NCBI RefSeq assembly: GCF_001591445.1
Contig: NZ_BCUX01000012.1
Coordinates: forward strand, 1-64,000
From: Neobacillus drentensis NBRC 102427
GTDB taxonomy: Bacteria; Bacillota; Bacilli; Bacillales; Cytobacillaceae
Length of the DNA: 64,000 bases
Direction: 5' to 3'
The position numbers were made by a program, and so were the translations under genes. Shown one piece after another: positions 17,452 to 26,200 of this stretch. The notes under the pieces were generated by a model. That model was not told where the DNA came from. It was given only the letters and a program-made list of their open reading frames with translations, and made no database searches. Position 1 is the first letter of the stretch. Every line of letters begins with the position of its first letter.

Positions 17452-19764
17452 GTGGCAAAAAGTAAAGCATTAAAGGCAGTTGTTTCAGCCTGTTTGGTAT
17501 CAGGGTTATTGGTCCCGCTGAATATTCAAGCAGCAGGAAAAGCAAAGGCAAGTGAAACCTACGAAATGACTGTATCCCCCATCCCGAAATCGTTAGAACA
17601 AACAGACAAAGGTTTCCCGCTGAATCCAAAAGTAGGATTGGTTACTGAAAGAGGAACCGATCCTGCGGCGATTGCTGAATTGAAGCAAGCCCTAAAGGAG
17701 GCAGGTGTTACCACCATTGTGGAGAGTGATATCAAGTCCCCTAATCTCCAGGCACCCGTCATCATTTGGTTGGGGGAATTCTCCGACCCGGACGAGCTGA
17801 AAACCATTCAGCAGTCCACTGGCCTGGAGGATTTGGTAATGACAAAAAAAGAGGGGTATATTGTCTCCTCCAAGCACGGCACCAAGGATAAAAAACATAT
17901 TGTTATTTCCGGACATGATGAGGCAGGGACGTATTACGGGACCCAAACCTTCGAACAAATCATTGTCGAACGGAAAGGAACTGATTGGATTCCTGAGGTG
18001 GAAATTAAGGACTGGCCTACGATGCCAATCAGGGGCTCAATAGAAGGCTTTTATGGTGCGCCATGGTCACACGAGGATCGCTTGCGTCAGATCGCATTTT
18101 ACGGTGAGCATAAGATGAACAGCTATATTTATGCTCCGAAGGATGACCCTTACCACCGGGAAAAATGGAAGGAGCCGTATCCTGCGGATAAGATAGCGGA
18201 GCTTACCGAACTAGTCCAGGCCGCACAAGAAAACCATGTCGCCTTTACATTCGCAATTTCGCCGGGGAATACAATCACATATTCCAGTGAGTCGGACCTG
18301 AAGGCATTGATTCAAAAGGCCCAAGCCATGTGGGATATCGGCGTGAGATCGTTTGCCTTATACCTTGATGATATTGACCCGAGCCTCCATTCCCCTGAAG
18401 ACAGGGCGATGTTTGGCGGAGATCCGAACCCGCCGGCAGCGGCACAGGCGTATCTATTAAATCGATTTAACGAAGAATTTATTAAAAAACACAACGGTGC
18501 GGAGCGCTTAATCACGGTTCCGACAGACTATTATCAGGCGGGAACCACTCCTTACCGGACACGTTTTGCTGAGCTGGTTCAGTCTGACATTATTGTTCAA
18601 TGGACAGGAATTGGTGTCGTGGCTCCTACGATTACGTCACAGGATGCCGATAAAATTCATGCGATTTTTAAACACGATTTGCTGATTTGGGATAACTACC
18701 CGGTGAATGATTTTGATCGCAACCGCTTGTTCCTAGCGCCGCTGACGGGTCGGGATTCGGATTTAACGCCTGAACATGGTGTGATTGGCTTAACAGCCAA
18801 TCCAATGAATGAGGCAGAAGCTTCAAAAATTCCACTGTTTACCGTTGCCGATTATACGTGGAACCCTGAAGCCTATGACCCGGCTGATTCGCTGAAGCGG
18901 AGTCTGAAGGAATTTGCCGGAGCAGCCTATGAACCTTTAAATCTCTTTGTGGAAGCCTCGTATGCTACGAGTCTCAATAACAACCGGGAGCCGGTTTCGG
19001 AAAGAGTAAAGCCGCTAATCGAGCAATTTTGGCTGGCAGAGGAAGCAAAGGACAGTCAGGCAGTTTCCGTTGCTGGCAAGGCCTTGTTACAGGAATTCGG
19101 CAAGATGGAGCAGGCCGCTAAGCAGCTGCGGGAGCAGGTGGATAATCCGAACTTCTTGAAGGAGGTCGCCGGGTATTTAAATAAGCTGGAGCTATATGGA
19201 CAAGCAGGTGAGTCGGCCGTTAACATGGTGCTGGCGGGGCAGAGTGGGGATACGGCTATGGCTGCTGCGGAGCGCATGGTGCTCCACCAATCGATGACAG
19301 CGATAAACGAAATCCCGCAGAAGCTGAGTATAGGCGTGGTTCCGACCTTTCTGGAGCGGGCGCTTAACGGGAAAAATATAGCGGAAGGGAAAAAAGCTGA
19401 CGCTTCTTCGAGTGAAGTCAGCTGGCTGACGCCAAACCTGGCCGTAGACGGGAACAACAATACTAGATGGGCCTCCTTGTACACTGATAATCAATGGCTC
19501 AGCGTCGACCTTGGGCAAGTGTATTCCATTGATAAAGTGAAATTATACTGGGAATCTGCCTATGGAAAACAATATAAAATTCAAGTGTCAAACGACGGAA
19601 GTCAGTGGACAGATGTTTACACAGAGCTAAACAGCAACGGAGGAACCGATGAAATTCAGTTCCCTGCCGTCGAAGCTCGATACGTTAAAATGCAAGGCAT
19701 CAAACGTTCAAGCAGCTGGGGCTACTCTCTGTACGAATTCAGCGTCTTTGCATCACAAAACTAA
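17452..19764 (+). CDS. Secreted GH84 beta-N-acetylglucosaminidase with F5/8C domain
   Basis: A 770-residue GH84 enzyme (NagJ/O-GlcNAcase family) removing beta-linked GlcNAc by substrate-assisted catalysis. A signal peptide ends near residue 28 (NIQAAG). An N-terminal GH20b-like domain covers about 35-185. The barrel opens with RGSIEGFYGAPW and carries the catalytic pair Asp306-Asp307 in LYLDDID. A helical domain lies at about 515-645, and a C-terminal F5/8C (CBM32-like) domain at about 648-768. GTG at 17452 is preferred because GAGGTGG precedes it; the ATG at 17428 has no ribosome site. Expression should need antitermination at the leader and be blocked through cre. It pairs with the next GH84 gene. 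Confidence 0.92.
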   Translation: MAKSKALKAVVSACLVSGLLVPLNIQAAGKAKASETYEMTVSPIPKSLEQTDKGFPLNPKVGLVTERGTDPAAIAELKQALKEAGVTTIVESDIKSPNLQAPVIIWLGEFSDPDELKTIQQSTGLEDLVMTKKEGYIVSSKHGTKDKKHIVISGHDEAGTYYGTQTFEQIIVERKGTDWIPEVEIKDWPTMPIRGSIEGFYGAPWSHEDRLRQIAFYGEHKMNSYIYAPKDDPYHREKWKEPYPADKIAELTELVQAAQENHVAFTFAISPGNTITYSSESDLKALIQKAQAMWDIGVRSFALYLDDIDPSLHSPEDRAMFGGDPNPPAAAQAYLLNRFNEEFIKKHNGAERLITVPTDYYQAGTTPYRTRFAELVQSDIIVQWTGIGVVAPTITSQDADKIHAIFKHDLLIWDNYPVNDFDRNRLFLAPLTGRDSDLTPEHGVIGLTANPMNEAEASKIPLFTVADYTWNPEAYDPADSLKRSLKEFAGAAYEPLNLFVEASYATSLNNNREPVSERVKPLIEQFWLAEEAKDSQAVSVAGKALLQEFGKMEQAAKQLREQVDNPNFLKEVAGYLNKLELYGQAGESAVNMVLAGQSGDTAMAAAERMVLHQSMTAINEIPQKLSIGVVPTFLERALNGKNIAEGKKADASSSEVSWLTPNLAVDGNNNTRWASLYTDNQWLSVDLGQVYSIDKVKLYWESAYGKQYKIQVSNDGSQWTDVYTELNSNGGTDEIQFPAVEARYVKMQGIKRSSSWGYSLYEFSVFASQN

Positions 19765-19777
19765 GATATGGTAACGT

Positions 19778-19800
19778 GGGGGACGGTTCAAGAACCGTCC
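19778..19800. repeat. GGGGACGGTTC palindromic repeat, copy 2
   Basis: GGACGGTTC and GAACCGTCC are separated by only two bases, giving a tight perfect hairpin between the GH84 genes. No T run follows, so it is not a standard terminator. Confidence 0.8.
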
Positions 19801-19832
19801 TTACGGGAAGCGATTTGAGGAGGATAAACAGT

Positions 19833-22406
19833 ATGTCTTTTTTTAAACATGGAAAACAGGTGATAGCGGTTTGTGTTACGTTCGGGCTGTGTACTCTGTC
19901 AGCGTTTCCAAATGGAACCGGACAGGCTTCGGCGGCAGGCAGAGGAGACCTTGCCTTGAATCCAACACCGCAGGAGCTAAAAATATCAGATAAAGGGTTT
20001 CCCCTGACACCAAGTGTCGGAATTGTGGTAGGCAAGAAAACGGATGAACAAGCTATCAACGAAGTTGTTGAGGCATTGGAGGCTGCGGACGTAAAACATA
20101 TTGTCCGTATTCATGCCGGGGAGAAGGTAACAACCCCTGTTACCATCTGGGTCGGCGGGCCTTCGGAAAATAAGGATTCAGACGCTGTCTTAGATCAGAT
20201 GGGAGTAGTAGGACCTGAATCTTTAAAGGATGAGGGATATGTACTGGTATCCAAGCAAAAAGGAAAGAATCAGATTGTTCTTGCCGGGAAGGACAAGGCG
20301 GGAACGTATTATGCGGCCAAAACGTTCAAACACTTGATTCAAAAGCGGGAAGGAAGAGATTGGATTCCGGAGGCAGAAATTCATGACTGGCCGGAAATGC
20401 CGATTCGTGGCTCCATCGAAGGGTTCTATGGCCCGCCATGGACACATGAGGACAGAATCTCCCAGCTGGAATTCTACGGAGAAAATAAACTGAATACGTA
20501 TATTTACGCTCCGAAGGATGATCCTTATCATCGCGAGAACTGGCGTGATCCTTACCCAGAGGCGGAATTAGCGGAAATTACCGAGCTGATTGAAAAGGCC
20601 AAAGAGAATCATGTGAAATTCACCTTCTCGCTGTCCCCTGGTCAATCCATCTGCTATTCCGGGGATCAAGATTTCGCCTTGCTAGAAAAGAAGATGGACA
20701 CGATGTGGGACTTGGGTGTCCGCTCCTATGCGATTTTTCTAGATGATATTGATATGAACTTAAGCTGTCAGCAAGATCGGGAAAAATTTGCAGGAGATAC
20801 AAATCCGGTTGCTGCTGCACATGCTTATCTGTTAAATCGGTTTACAGAAGAATTTATCAATACCCATGAGGGGGCCGAGCGGTTGATAACCGTTCCGACG
20901 GATTATTCCGGAAACGGGCCATCTCCTTACCGTGATCGATTTGCTGAATTACTTGACAAGGACACGGTTGTTATGTGGACAGGTCAAAAGGTTGTGTCAG
21001 AGCAGGTCGCTGCCCAAGAAGCGGATGAGGTTCACGGAGTATTTAAACACGATATGTTATTATGGGACAATTACCCAGTAAACGACTATGACCGGAATAG
21101 CTTGTTCCTCGGTCCCCTTGTAGGACGTGATACTGATTTATCCAAGCATGGAGTTGCAGGGTTAACGGCAAATCCAATGAACGAAGCCGAAGCTTCCAAA
21201 ATTCCTTTGTACACGATTGCGGATTATACTTGGAATCCGGAGGCCTATGACCCAATCGATTCATGGAAGCGCAGTATTCAATCCTTTGGTGGAGAGGCCG
21301 GAGAAACGCTTAAAACCGTAGCGGAGAATATGTATTCCTCACCGATTAATACCACAGAGTCCCTTACTTTAACGCCATTGATCGATGCGTTCTGGAAGGC
21401 CTATGTGGCAGGTGATGCCGATCAAGCAGCAGAACAGTTAATCGCTGAATTTAAAAAGATTCAGCATGCTCCAGCTAAACTTCAGCAGGAAATGGACAAT
21501 AAAAAGTTCCTTCAGGAAATAGAACCTTATTTAGAAAAAGTAAATATCTATGGTAAGGCGGGGGAAACGGCTGTTCAATATATGATGGCTCAGAAAAATG
21601 GCCATACCGACCAGGCTGCTGCATATAGGAAACAGCTGATTACCTTGTTCAATCAATCCGAGCAGATCCCTCAAAAGGTGGGGCAGGGTGTCATCAAACC
21701 ATTCTTAGTGAAAAGTGCTTTAGTGGTACCGCCATTAGAACTTACACTGCGGCCGGTCATTGATCAGTTCTGGAAAGCGTATGATAGCGAGGGTGGCAGC
21801 CAAGAAGCCGAGCAGTTAATTACTGAATTTAAAGAGCTGCAGCAAATTCCAGAAACTATTCGAAAAGACATTGATAATGAAGCATTTTTAACTGCCATTG
21901 ATCCTTACCTTCAGAATCTTACCGTCTATGGTGAAGCTGGAGAAGTTGCTGTTCACTATTTAATGGCTGACAAAAACGGACAGAACGATGAAGCTAATTC
22001 GTATAAAGATACCTTAAAAACCTTAATGATGCAGGCGTATCAACAACCGCAGGAAATTGGAAAAGAGGTTATTAAGCCGTTCTTAATCGATAGCATGTGG
22101 AGAGACCTTGATGTGGTCGATTATCGAATGTTAGATGGGGTAAATAAATCCCGTGGAGCTGGCCAGCTGATTCAGTATACGCCTGTCTATGGAGAGACGA
22201 CCCGAACAAACCCATGGGGATATGAAATCACTGTAGAAGATGGGAAAGTGGTTAAAAGAGGTGGGAATAATTCTGCCATTCCGAAAAACGGATATGTCCT
22301 AAGCATTCACGCAAATGACTGGCTGCGGGACAATACCACGATCGGAACATCCATTCAAATCGAAAACGGTGTCGTTTTGGTTATATCCCCAGAAAAGACA
22401 AACTAG
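19833..22406 (+). CDS. Secreted GH84 beta-N-acetylglucosaminidase with doubled helical domain
   Basis: An 857-residue paralogue of the preceding gene. A signal peptide ends near residue 35 (QASAAG). The GH84 barrel starts at RGSIEGFYGPPW (about 192), with catalytic Asp304-Asp305 in IFLDDID. The helical domain present once in its neighbour occurs twice in tandem: about 510-625 (PLIDAFWKAY..AAEQLIAEFKKI) and about 635-750 (PVIDQFWKAY..AEQLITEFKEL). Instead of F5/8C, the last 105 residues form another domain (GAGQLIQYTPVYGETT, AIPKNGYVLSIHANDWL), often seen at the ends of Firmicute surface glycosidases. ATG at 19833 follows GAGGAGGATAAACAGT. It is probably co-transcribed with the first GH84, so under the same leader. 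Confidence 0.9.
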   Translation: MSFFKHGKQVIAVCVTFGLCTLSAFPNGTGQASAAGRGDLALNPTPQELKISDKGFPLTPSVGIVVGKKTDEQAINEVVEALEAADVKHIVRIHAGEKVTTPVTIWVGGPSENKDSDAVLDQMGVVGPESLKDEGYVLVSKQKGKNQIVLAGKDKAGTYYAAKTFKHLIQKREGRDWIPEAEIHDWPEMPIRGSIEGFYGPPWTHEDRISQLEFYGENKLNTYIYAPKDDPYHRENWRDPYPEAELAEITELIEKAKENHVKFTFSLSPGQSICYSGDQDFALLEKKMDTMWDLGVRSYAIFLDDIDMNLSCQQDREKFAGDTNPVAAAHAYLLNRFTEEFINTHEGAERLITVPTDYSGNGPSPYRDRFAELLDKDTVVMWTGQKVVSEQVAAQEADEVHGVFKHDMLLWDNYPVNDYDRNSLFLGPLVGRDTDLSKHGVAGLTANPMNEAEASKIPLYTIADYTWNPEAYDPIDSWKRSIQSFGGEAGETLKTVAENMYSSPINTTESLTLTPLIDAFWKAYVAGDADQAAEQLIAEFKKIQHAPAKLQQEMDNKKFLQEIEPYLEKVNIYGKAGETAVQYMMAQKNGHTDQAAAYRKQLITLFNQSEQIPQKVGQGVIKPFLVKSALVVPPLELTLRPVIDQFWKAYDSEGGSQEAEQLITEFKELQQIPETIRKDIDNEAFLTAIDPYLQNLTVYGEAGEVAVHYLMADKNGQNDEANSYKDTLKTLMMQAYQQPQEIGKEVIKPFLIDSMWRDLDVVDYRMLDGVNKSRGAGQLIQYTPVYGETTRTNPWGYEITVEDGKVVKRGGNNSAIPKNGYVLSIHANDWLRDNTTIGTSIQIENGVVLVISPEKTN

Positions 22407-22424
22407 CAGCAGAAGCTGTTTAGT

Positions 22425-22463
22425 GGCAAGGTTTCTCTGGAGATGAAGACTTTTCGAGTTTTA
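22425..22463 (+). pseudogene. Remnant of a GH38 mannosidase 3' end
   Basis: Bases 22425-22441 equal 16413-16429 of the long GH38 gene (17 of 17). Bases 22441-22463 equal 16531-16553 (22 of 23), joined with loss of the 102 or so bases between. In GH38 these encode GKVSL and EIKTFRVL. The GH38 stop is changed to GAG, and the piece is in the same frame as the GH84 stop just upstream. It looks like a scar of a lost duplicate. Confidence 0.75.
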
Positions 22464-22476
22464 GAGGAAAAAAATG

Positions 22477-22518
22477 AACCGACTGGGGCTGCCCCAGTCG
22501 GTTATTGACTTTTTTTGA
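22477..22518 (+). terminator. Rho-independent terminator after the GH84 pair
   Basis: AACCGACTGGGG and CCCCAGTCGGTT (22477-22488, 22492-22503) form a perfect 12-bp stem with a 3-base loop, then ATTGACTTTTTTT. It ends the GH84 unit. Confidence 0.88.
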
Positions 22519-22534
22519 CTAAATGTTGTATGAT
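22505..22534 (+). promoter_or_regulatory. Candidate promoter of the ABC importer operon
   Basis: TTGACT (22505-22510), an 18-base spacer and TATGAT (22529-22534). It overlaps the tail of the preceding terminator. TATAAT at 22571 is an alternative -10 without a good -35. Confidence 0.35.
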
Positions 22535-22605
22535 TCTAAGATTTTTGCACCTAATCCCAAATTAGTCAACTATAATTAGGTCTCTTTTCCCTATAAAATA
22601 AAGGT

Positions 22606-22620
22606 ATGGAAGTGCTTACA
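22606..22620 (+). promoter_or_regulatory. cre-like site before the ABC importer
   Basis: ATGGAAGTGCTTACA differs from the cre consensus only at the central C. It belongs to a shared word GGAAG..GCTTACAT also found at 571-586 and 32899-32912, so it may instead be an operator of another regulator such as the YesN-type protein. Confidence 0.45.
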
Positions 22621-22643
22621 TAACATTCGGAAGGAGGAGAAAC

Positions 22644-23573
22644 ATGAAAAGGATATTAAGTGATCTCTATAAAAATCGAGTTTGGCTGCTTATGGTGTTA
22701 CCAGGAACAATTTGGCTGCTCCTATTTTCGTATTTGCCGATGTTTGGACAGGTATTGGCCTTTAAAAAGTTCCGAATTGATCCCGATGGATTTTTTGCCA
22801 GCGTCATGAATAGTGAATGGGTTGGCTTTGACAACTTCAAATATTTATTTAGTACAAATGATGCCTGGATCATTACCAGAAATACCATCCTCTACAATCT
22901 TGTCTTTATCATATTAGGGCTGGTAACGGCAGTTGCAACAGCTATCTTGCTCAGTGAGTTAATCAATAAGAGGCTGTCGAAGGTTTACCAAACTTCTATC
23001 TTGTTCCCGCATTTTATTTCATGGGTTATCGGCAGTTATTTTGTCTTCACTTTCTTAAGTACGGAACACGGCTTGTTAAATCATATTCTTGGCTGGTTGC
23101 ATGTCGACCCTATATCGTGGTATAGCGAATCGAAATATTGGCCATTTATTCTCGTATTCATGAGCATGTGGAAGGGCGTTGGTTACGGCAGTATCGTTTA
23201 CTTAGCCTCCATCGTCGGGATTGACCGGACGTATTATGAGGCAGCGATGATTGATGGCGCTTCAAAATGGAAGCAGATTAAACATGTTACCCTGCCAATG
23301 CTTAAGCCATTAATGATTATCCTGACCATCATGAATATTGGGCGGATCTTCAACTCAGATTTCGGATTGTTTTATCAAGTGCCAAGAGATTCGGGAGCTC
23401 TATATGGGGTGACAAATGTAATTGATACCTTCGTATACCGGGGTCTTATGAATCTGGGGGATATCGGCATGAGTACGGCTGCAGGTCTATACCAGTCGGC
23501 TGTTGGATTTATCCTCGTGATCATTACCAACTACATTGTCCGTAAAGTGGATGAGGAAAGTGCCTTGTTTTAA
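22644..23573 (+). CDS. Oligosaccharide ABC transporter permease, LplB type
   Basis: A 309-residue binding-protein-dependent permease with six predicted membrane segments and the EAA loop (YYEAAMIDGASKWKQIKHVTLPML near 194-217) that contacts the ATPase. It is the LplB/YtcP-type first permease of a sugar importer. Similar permeases form the N-glycan importer NgtP1/P2 of S. pneumoniae (established knowledge, from memory). The operon has two permeases and a binding protein but no ATPase, as usual for systems served by a shared MsmX-type ATPase. The start follows GGAAGGAGGAGAAAC. Confidence 0.9.
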   Translation: MKRILSDLYKNRVWLLMVLPGTIWLLLFSYLPMFGQVLAFKKFRIDPDGFFASVMNSEWVGFDNFKYLFSTNDAWIITRNTILYNLVFIILGLVTAVATAILLSELINKRLSKVYQTSILFPHFISWVIGSYFVFTFLSTEHGLLNHILGWLHVDPISWYSESKYWPFILVFMSMWKGVGYGSIVYLASIVGIDRTYYEAAMIDGASKWKQIKHVTLPMLKPLMIILTIMNIGRIFNSDFGLFYQVPRDSGALYGVTNVIDTFVYRGLMNLGDIGMSTAAGLYQSAVGFILVIITNYIVRKVDEESALF

Positions 23574-23621
23574 TGTTCATTTCTTTACGAAGGGAGGAAA
23601 AGTCGCCCGGCGGCTAATGAT

Positions 23622-24611
23622 ATGCCAAAACTAGAACAAACCCAATCAACGCTTCTTATTTCAAAACCAGTAGAAGAAATAAAAGAGGGGAAGCCTAAGG
23701 TCATCAGGAAGAAGTATCGGAACCCTCAACATATGCATCCGGCCGCAAATGCTATTATTAGTGTGCTGCTTGGGATTCTCGCATTTACGTGTATCTTTCC
23801 TTTTATCTATGTCATAATCATTTCGTTTACCAGTGAGGAAAGTATAGTCAGGAACGGTTTTCAATTGATCCCGAAGGAATGGAGCTTGGATGCTTATCAT
23901 TATCTCTGGGGTATGAAGGAGTCCTTTTTCCGCTCCTATGGTGTCACAATTTTTATTACAATTATCGGTACCATCATCAGTGTGTTCATGATTACCTTTT
24001 ATGCCTACGCGATTTCCAGACCGCAATTTAAGTATCGAAGATTTTTCACGTTTCTAGCATTCTTTACGATGCTTTTCAGCGGCGGACTGGTGCCTACTTA
24101 CATCGTTGTCACCCAGTTCCTGCATTTGAAAAATTCCGTTTGGGCACTGATTCTGCCCCTTGCGATGAATGCGTTTTACATTATCATCATGAGAACCTTC
24201 TTCTTAAAGTCCGTTTCTGAATCGATATTGGAATCGGCAAGAATCGATGGGGCAAGTGAATGGAGAATCTTCTTCCAAATCATCTTCCCGCTTTCCTTAC
24301 CGGGAATTGCCACAATTGCCTTGTTCAGTACACTGGGTTATTGGAATGACTGGTTTACAGCCTTGCTTTATATTGATAACCCTAATCTGGTGCCGCTTCA
24401 AGCTTTACTCATGAAAATTGAGGCAAATCTTGAATTTATGAGAAAAAATATGGATGTCGCTATCATGCAGACAAGTTTATTTGATACGATTCCGCAAGAA
24501 TCAGCCAAAATGGCTATGGTTGTAATCGCCACCTTACCGATCGCAGTCTCGTACCCGTTCTTCCAAAAGTACTTTATTAGCGGACTGACGATTGGCGGCG
24601 TTAAAGAATAA
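23622..24611 (+). CDS. Oligosaccharide ABC transporter permease, LplC/YtcP type
   Basis: A 329-residue second permease of the importer (MalG-like branch). About 45 hydrophilic N-terminal residues precede six membrane segments. The EAA loop is ESARIDGASEWRIFFQIIFPLSLPG near 204-228. The only strong ribosome site (AGGGAGGAAA) lies some 24 bases before the chosen ATG and no closer in-frame start exists, so the N-terminus is the least certain part. It functions with the upstream permease and the downstream lipoprotein. Confidence 0.88.
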   Translation: MPKLEQTQSTLLISKPVEEIKEGKPKVIRKKYRNPQHMHPAANAIISVLLGILAFTCIFPFIYVIIISFTSEESIVRNGFQLIPKEWSLDAYHYLWGMKESFFRSYGVTIFITIIGTIISVFMITFYAYAISRPQFKYRRFFTFLAFFTMLFSGGLVPTYIVVTQFLHLKNSVWALILPLAMNAFYIIIMRTFFLKSVSESILESARIDGASEWRIFFQIIFPLSLPGIATIALFSTLGYWNDWFTALLYIDNPNLVPLQALLMKIEANLEFMRKNMDVAIMQTSLFDTIPQESAKMAMVVIATLPIAVSYPFFQKYFISGLTIGGVKE

Positions 24612-24634
24612 TCAACAGAAAGAGGAGAAGAGGA

Positions 24635-26092
24635 ATGAACAAAAAGAAGTTAGGCATTATGCTCGCATCCCTACTGGCAGCTGGAACCCTTCTATCTGCC
24701 TGCACCAGCAAAGACAGTGCCACATCCGAAAAAAGCGGTAAAAATGGCCAGCCTTATGAAATTAATTGGTACACCATTGGAACCCCGCAAAAAGATACTG
24801 AAAAAGTCTTTGCAGAAGTCAACAAGTACACAAAGAAAAAAATCAATGCCACAGTGAAAATGACGCAGATTGACTGGGGTGATTGGGATCAAAAATCACA
24901 GGTGATGATCAATTCAGGGGAACCGTTTGACATTATTTTTACTAATGGTACCTCTTACGTTCAAAATGCCCAAAAAGGTGCCTTTAAGGACATTGACGGT
25001 ATGTTAGAAAAAGAGGGCAAAGAGCTTAAAGAGGCTCTCAACCCGGCCCTGTTAGAAGGAATTAAGGTCAATGGAAAAATTTACGGCGTTCCTACTAATA
25101 AAGAGGCAGCAAGACAATCGGTTTATACCTTTAATAAACGCCTTGTAGAAAAATACCACTTTGATCTTTCAAAAGTAAAAACCTTGGAAGACCTTGAACC
25201 GATGCTAAAAACCATTAAAGAAAATGAACCTGGCGTCACTCCAATGGCAACATTCAAAGCCTATCTGCCATACGATTATATCTTTAATAATGAAATGCCA
25301 TTTGCCTTTGCGATGGAAGGCGATCGTGACCATGTGATTAATCAATTTGAATCTGACTTAACCATGAAAACCTATAAAACCATGCATCAATATTATAAGG
25401 CTGGATTCCTTAAAGAAGATGCAGCGACAAGTAAAGACAGCTGGCCAATGGATGTAGAAAACTGGTTTGTCCGTATGGGTGATTCTCAGCCATATGCTGA
25501 TTTATTATGGTCTCGCTCGGCTAAGTATGATGTTGTTTCTGTTCCGGCTGAAGATCCGACTACCATTAATGATTCTGTATCCGGTTCCATTCAGGCCATC
25601 TCAGCCACTTCCAAGAATCCTGAGAAAGCAATGGAGTTCCTGACACTGCTTAACACAGACCCATATCTTCGTAACCTTGTTGACAAAGGTATTGAAGGTG
25701 TTCATTACGAAAAAAATGACGACGGAACAATTAAAGACCTTCCAGCACGTATCGATCGTTATAATGTTCCATCTTATTCACTTGGAAACTTCTTTGTTTT
25801 GGATTTGTATGAAAATGATCCTAAAGATAAATGGGATAAATTCGAAGAGTTTAACAAATCTGCCAAAACAGCGCCAACCCTTGGTTTCCATTTTAACAGC
25901 GACTCAGTAAGATCTGAGCTTGCATCGATTACGAATATTTCAAAAGAATTCTATCCGGCATTGGCAACAGGTTCTGTTGACCCAGAAGAGTACTTGCCAA
26001 AATATAATAAGAAGTTAAAAGAAGCTGGAATTGACAAAGTCTTAAAAGAAATTCAAAAGCAATTTGACGAATGGAAGAGCAAGCAAAAATAA
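24635..26092 (+). CDS. Oligosaccharide-binding lipoprotein of the ABC importer (DUF3502 type)
   Basis: A 485-residue extracellular solute-binding protein. The signal peptide ends in the lipobox LLSAC with lipidated Cys23. A family 1 binding fold follows (EINWYTIGTPQKDTEKV; GEPFDIIFTN), with a C-terminal DUF3502-type region (about 350-485). Binding proteins of this type accompany LplB/LplC permeases; NgtS of S. pneumoniae, which binds N-glycans, is in my recollection a relative. Given the surrounding enzymes, a mannose- and GlcNAc-containing oligosaccharide is the likely ligand, by inference. A weak terminator follows. Confidence 0.88.
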   Translation: MNKKKLGIMLASLLAAGTLLSACTSKDSATSEKSGKNGQPYEINWYTIGTPQKDTEKVFAEVNKYTKKKINATVKMTQIDWGDWDQKSQVMINSGEPFDIIFTNGTSYVQNAQKGAFKDIDGMLEKEGKELKEALNPALLEGIKVNGKIYGVPTNKEAARQSVYTFNKRLVEKYHFDLSKVKTLEDLEPMLKTIKENEPGVTPMATFKAYLPYDYIFNNEMPFAFAMEGDRDHVINQFESDLTMKTYKTMHQYYKAGFLKEDAATSKDSWPMDVENWFVRMGDSQPYADLLWSRSAKYDVVSVPAEDPTTINDSVSGSIQAISATSKNPEKAMEFLTLLNTDPYLRNLVDKGIEGVHYEKNDDGTIKDLPARIDRYNVPSYSLGNFFVLDLYENDPKDKWDKFEEFNKSAKTAPTLGFHFNSDSVRSELASITNISKEFYPALATGSVDPEEYLPKYNKKLKEAGIDKVLKEIQKQFDEWKSKQK

Positions 26093-26104
26093 GAACAAAA
26101 AAGT

Positions 26105-26139
26105 CAAGCTGGGTGGGAAATCTCAGCTTGCTTTTATTT
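26105..26139 (+). terminator. Weak Rho-independent terminator
   Basis: CAAGCTGGG and CTCAGCTTG (26105-26113, 26122-26130) pair, followed by CTTTTATTT. The interrupted T run suggests partial readthrough into the two-component genes. Confidence 0.55.
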
Positions 26140-26200
26140 GAAACCGTAGGTTCCAGTGGTAGACTAGAAAAAAAAATAAGTATAATTTGAGGACATCAAA

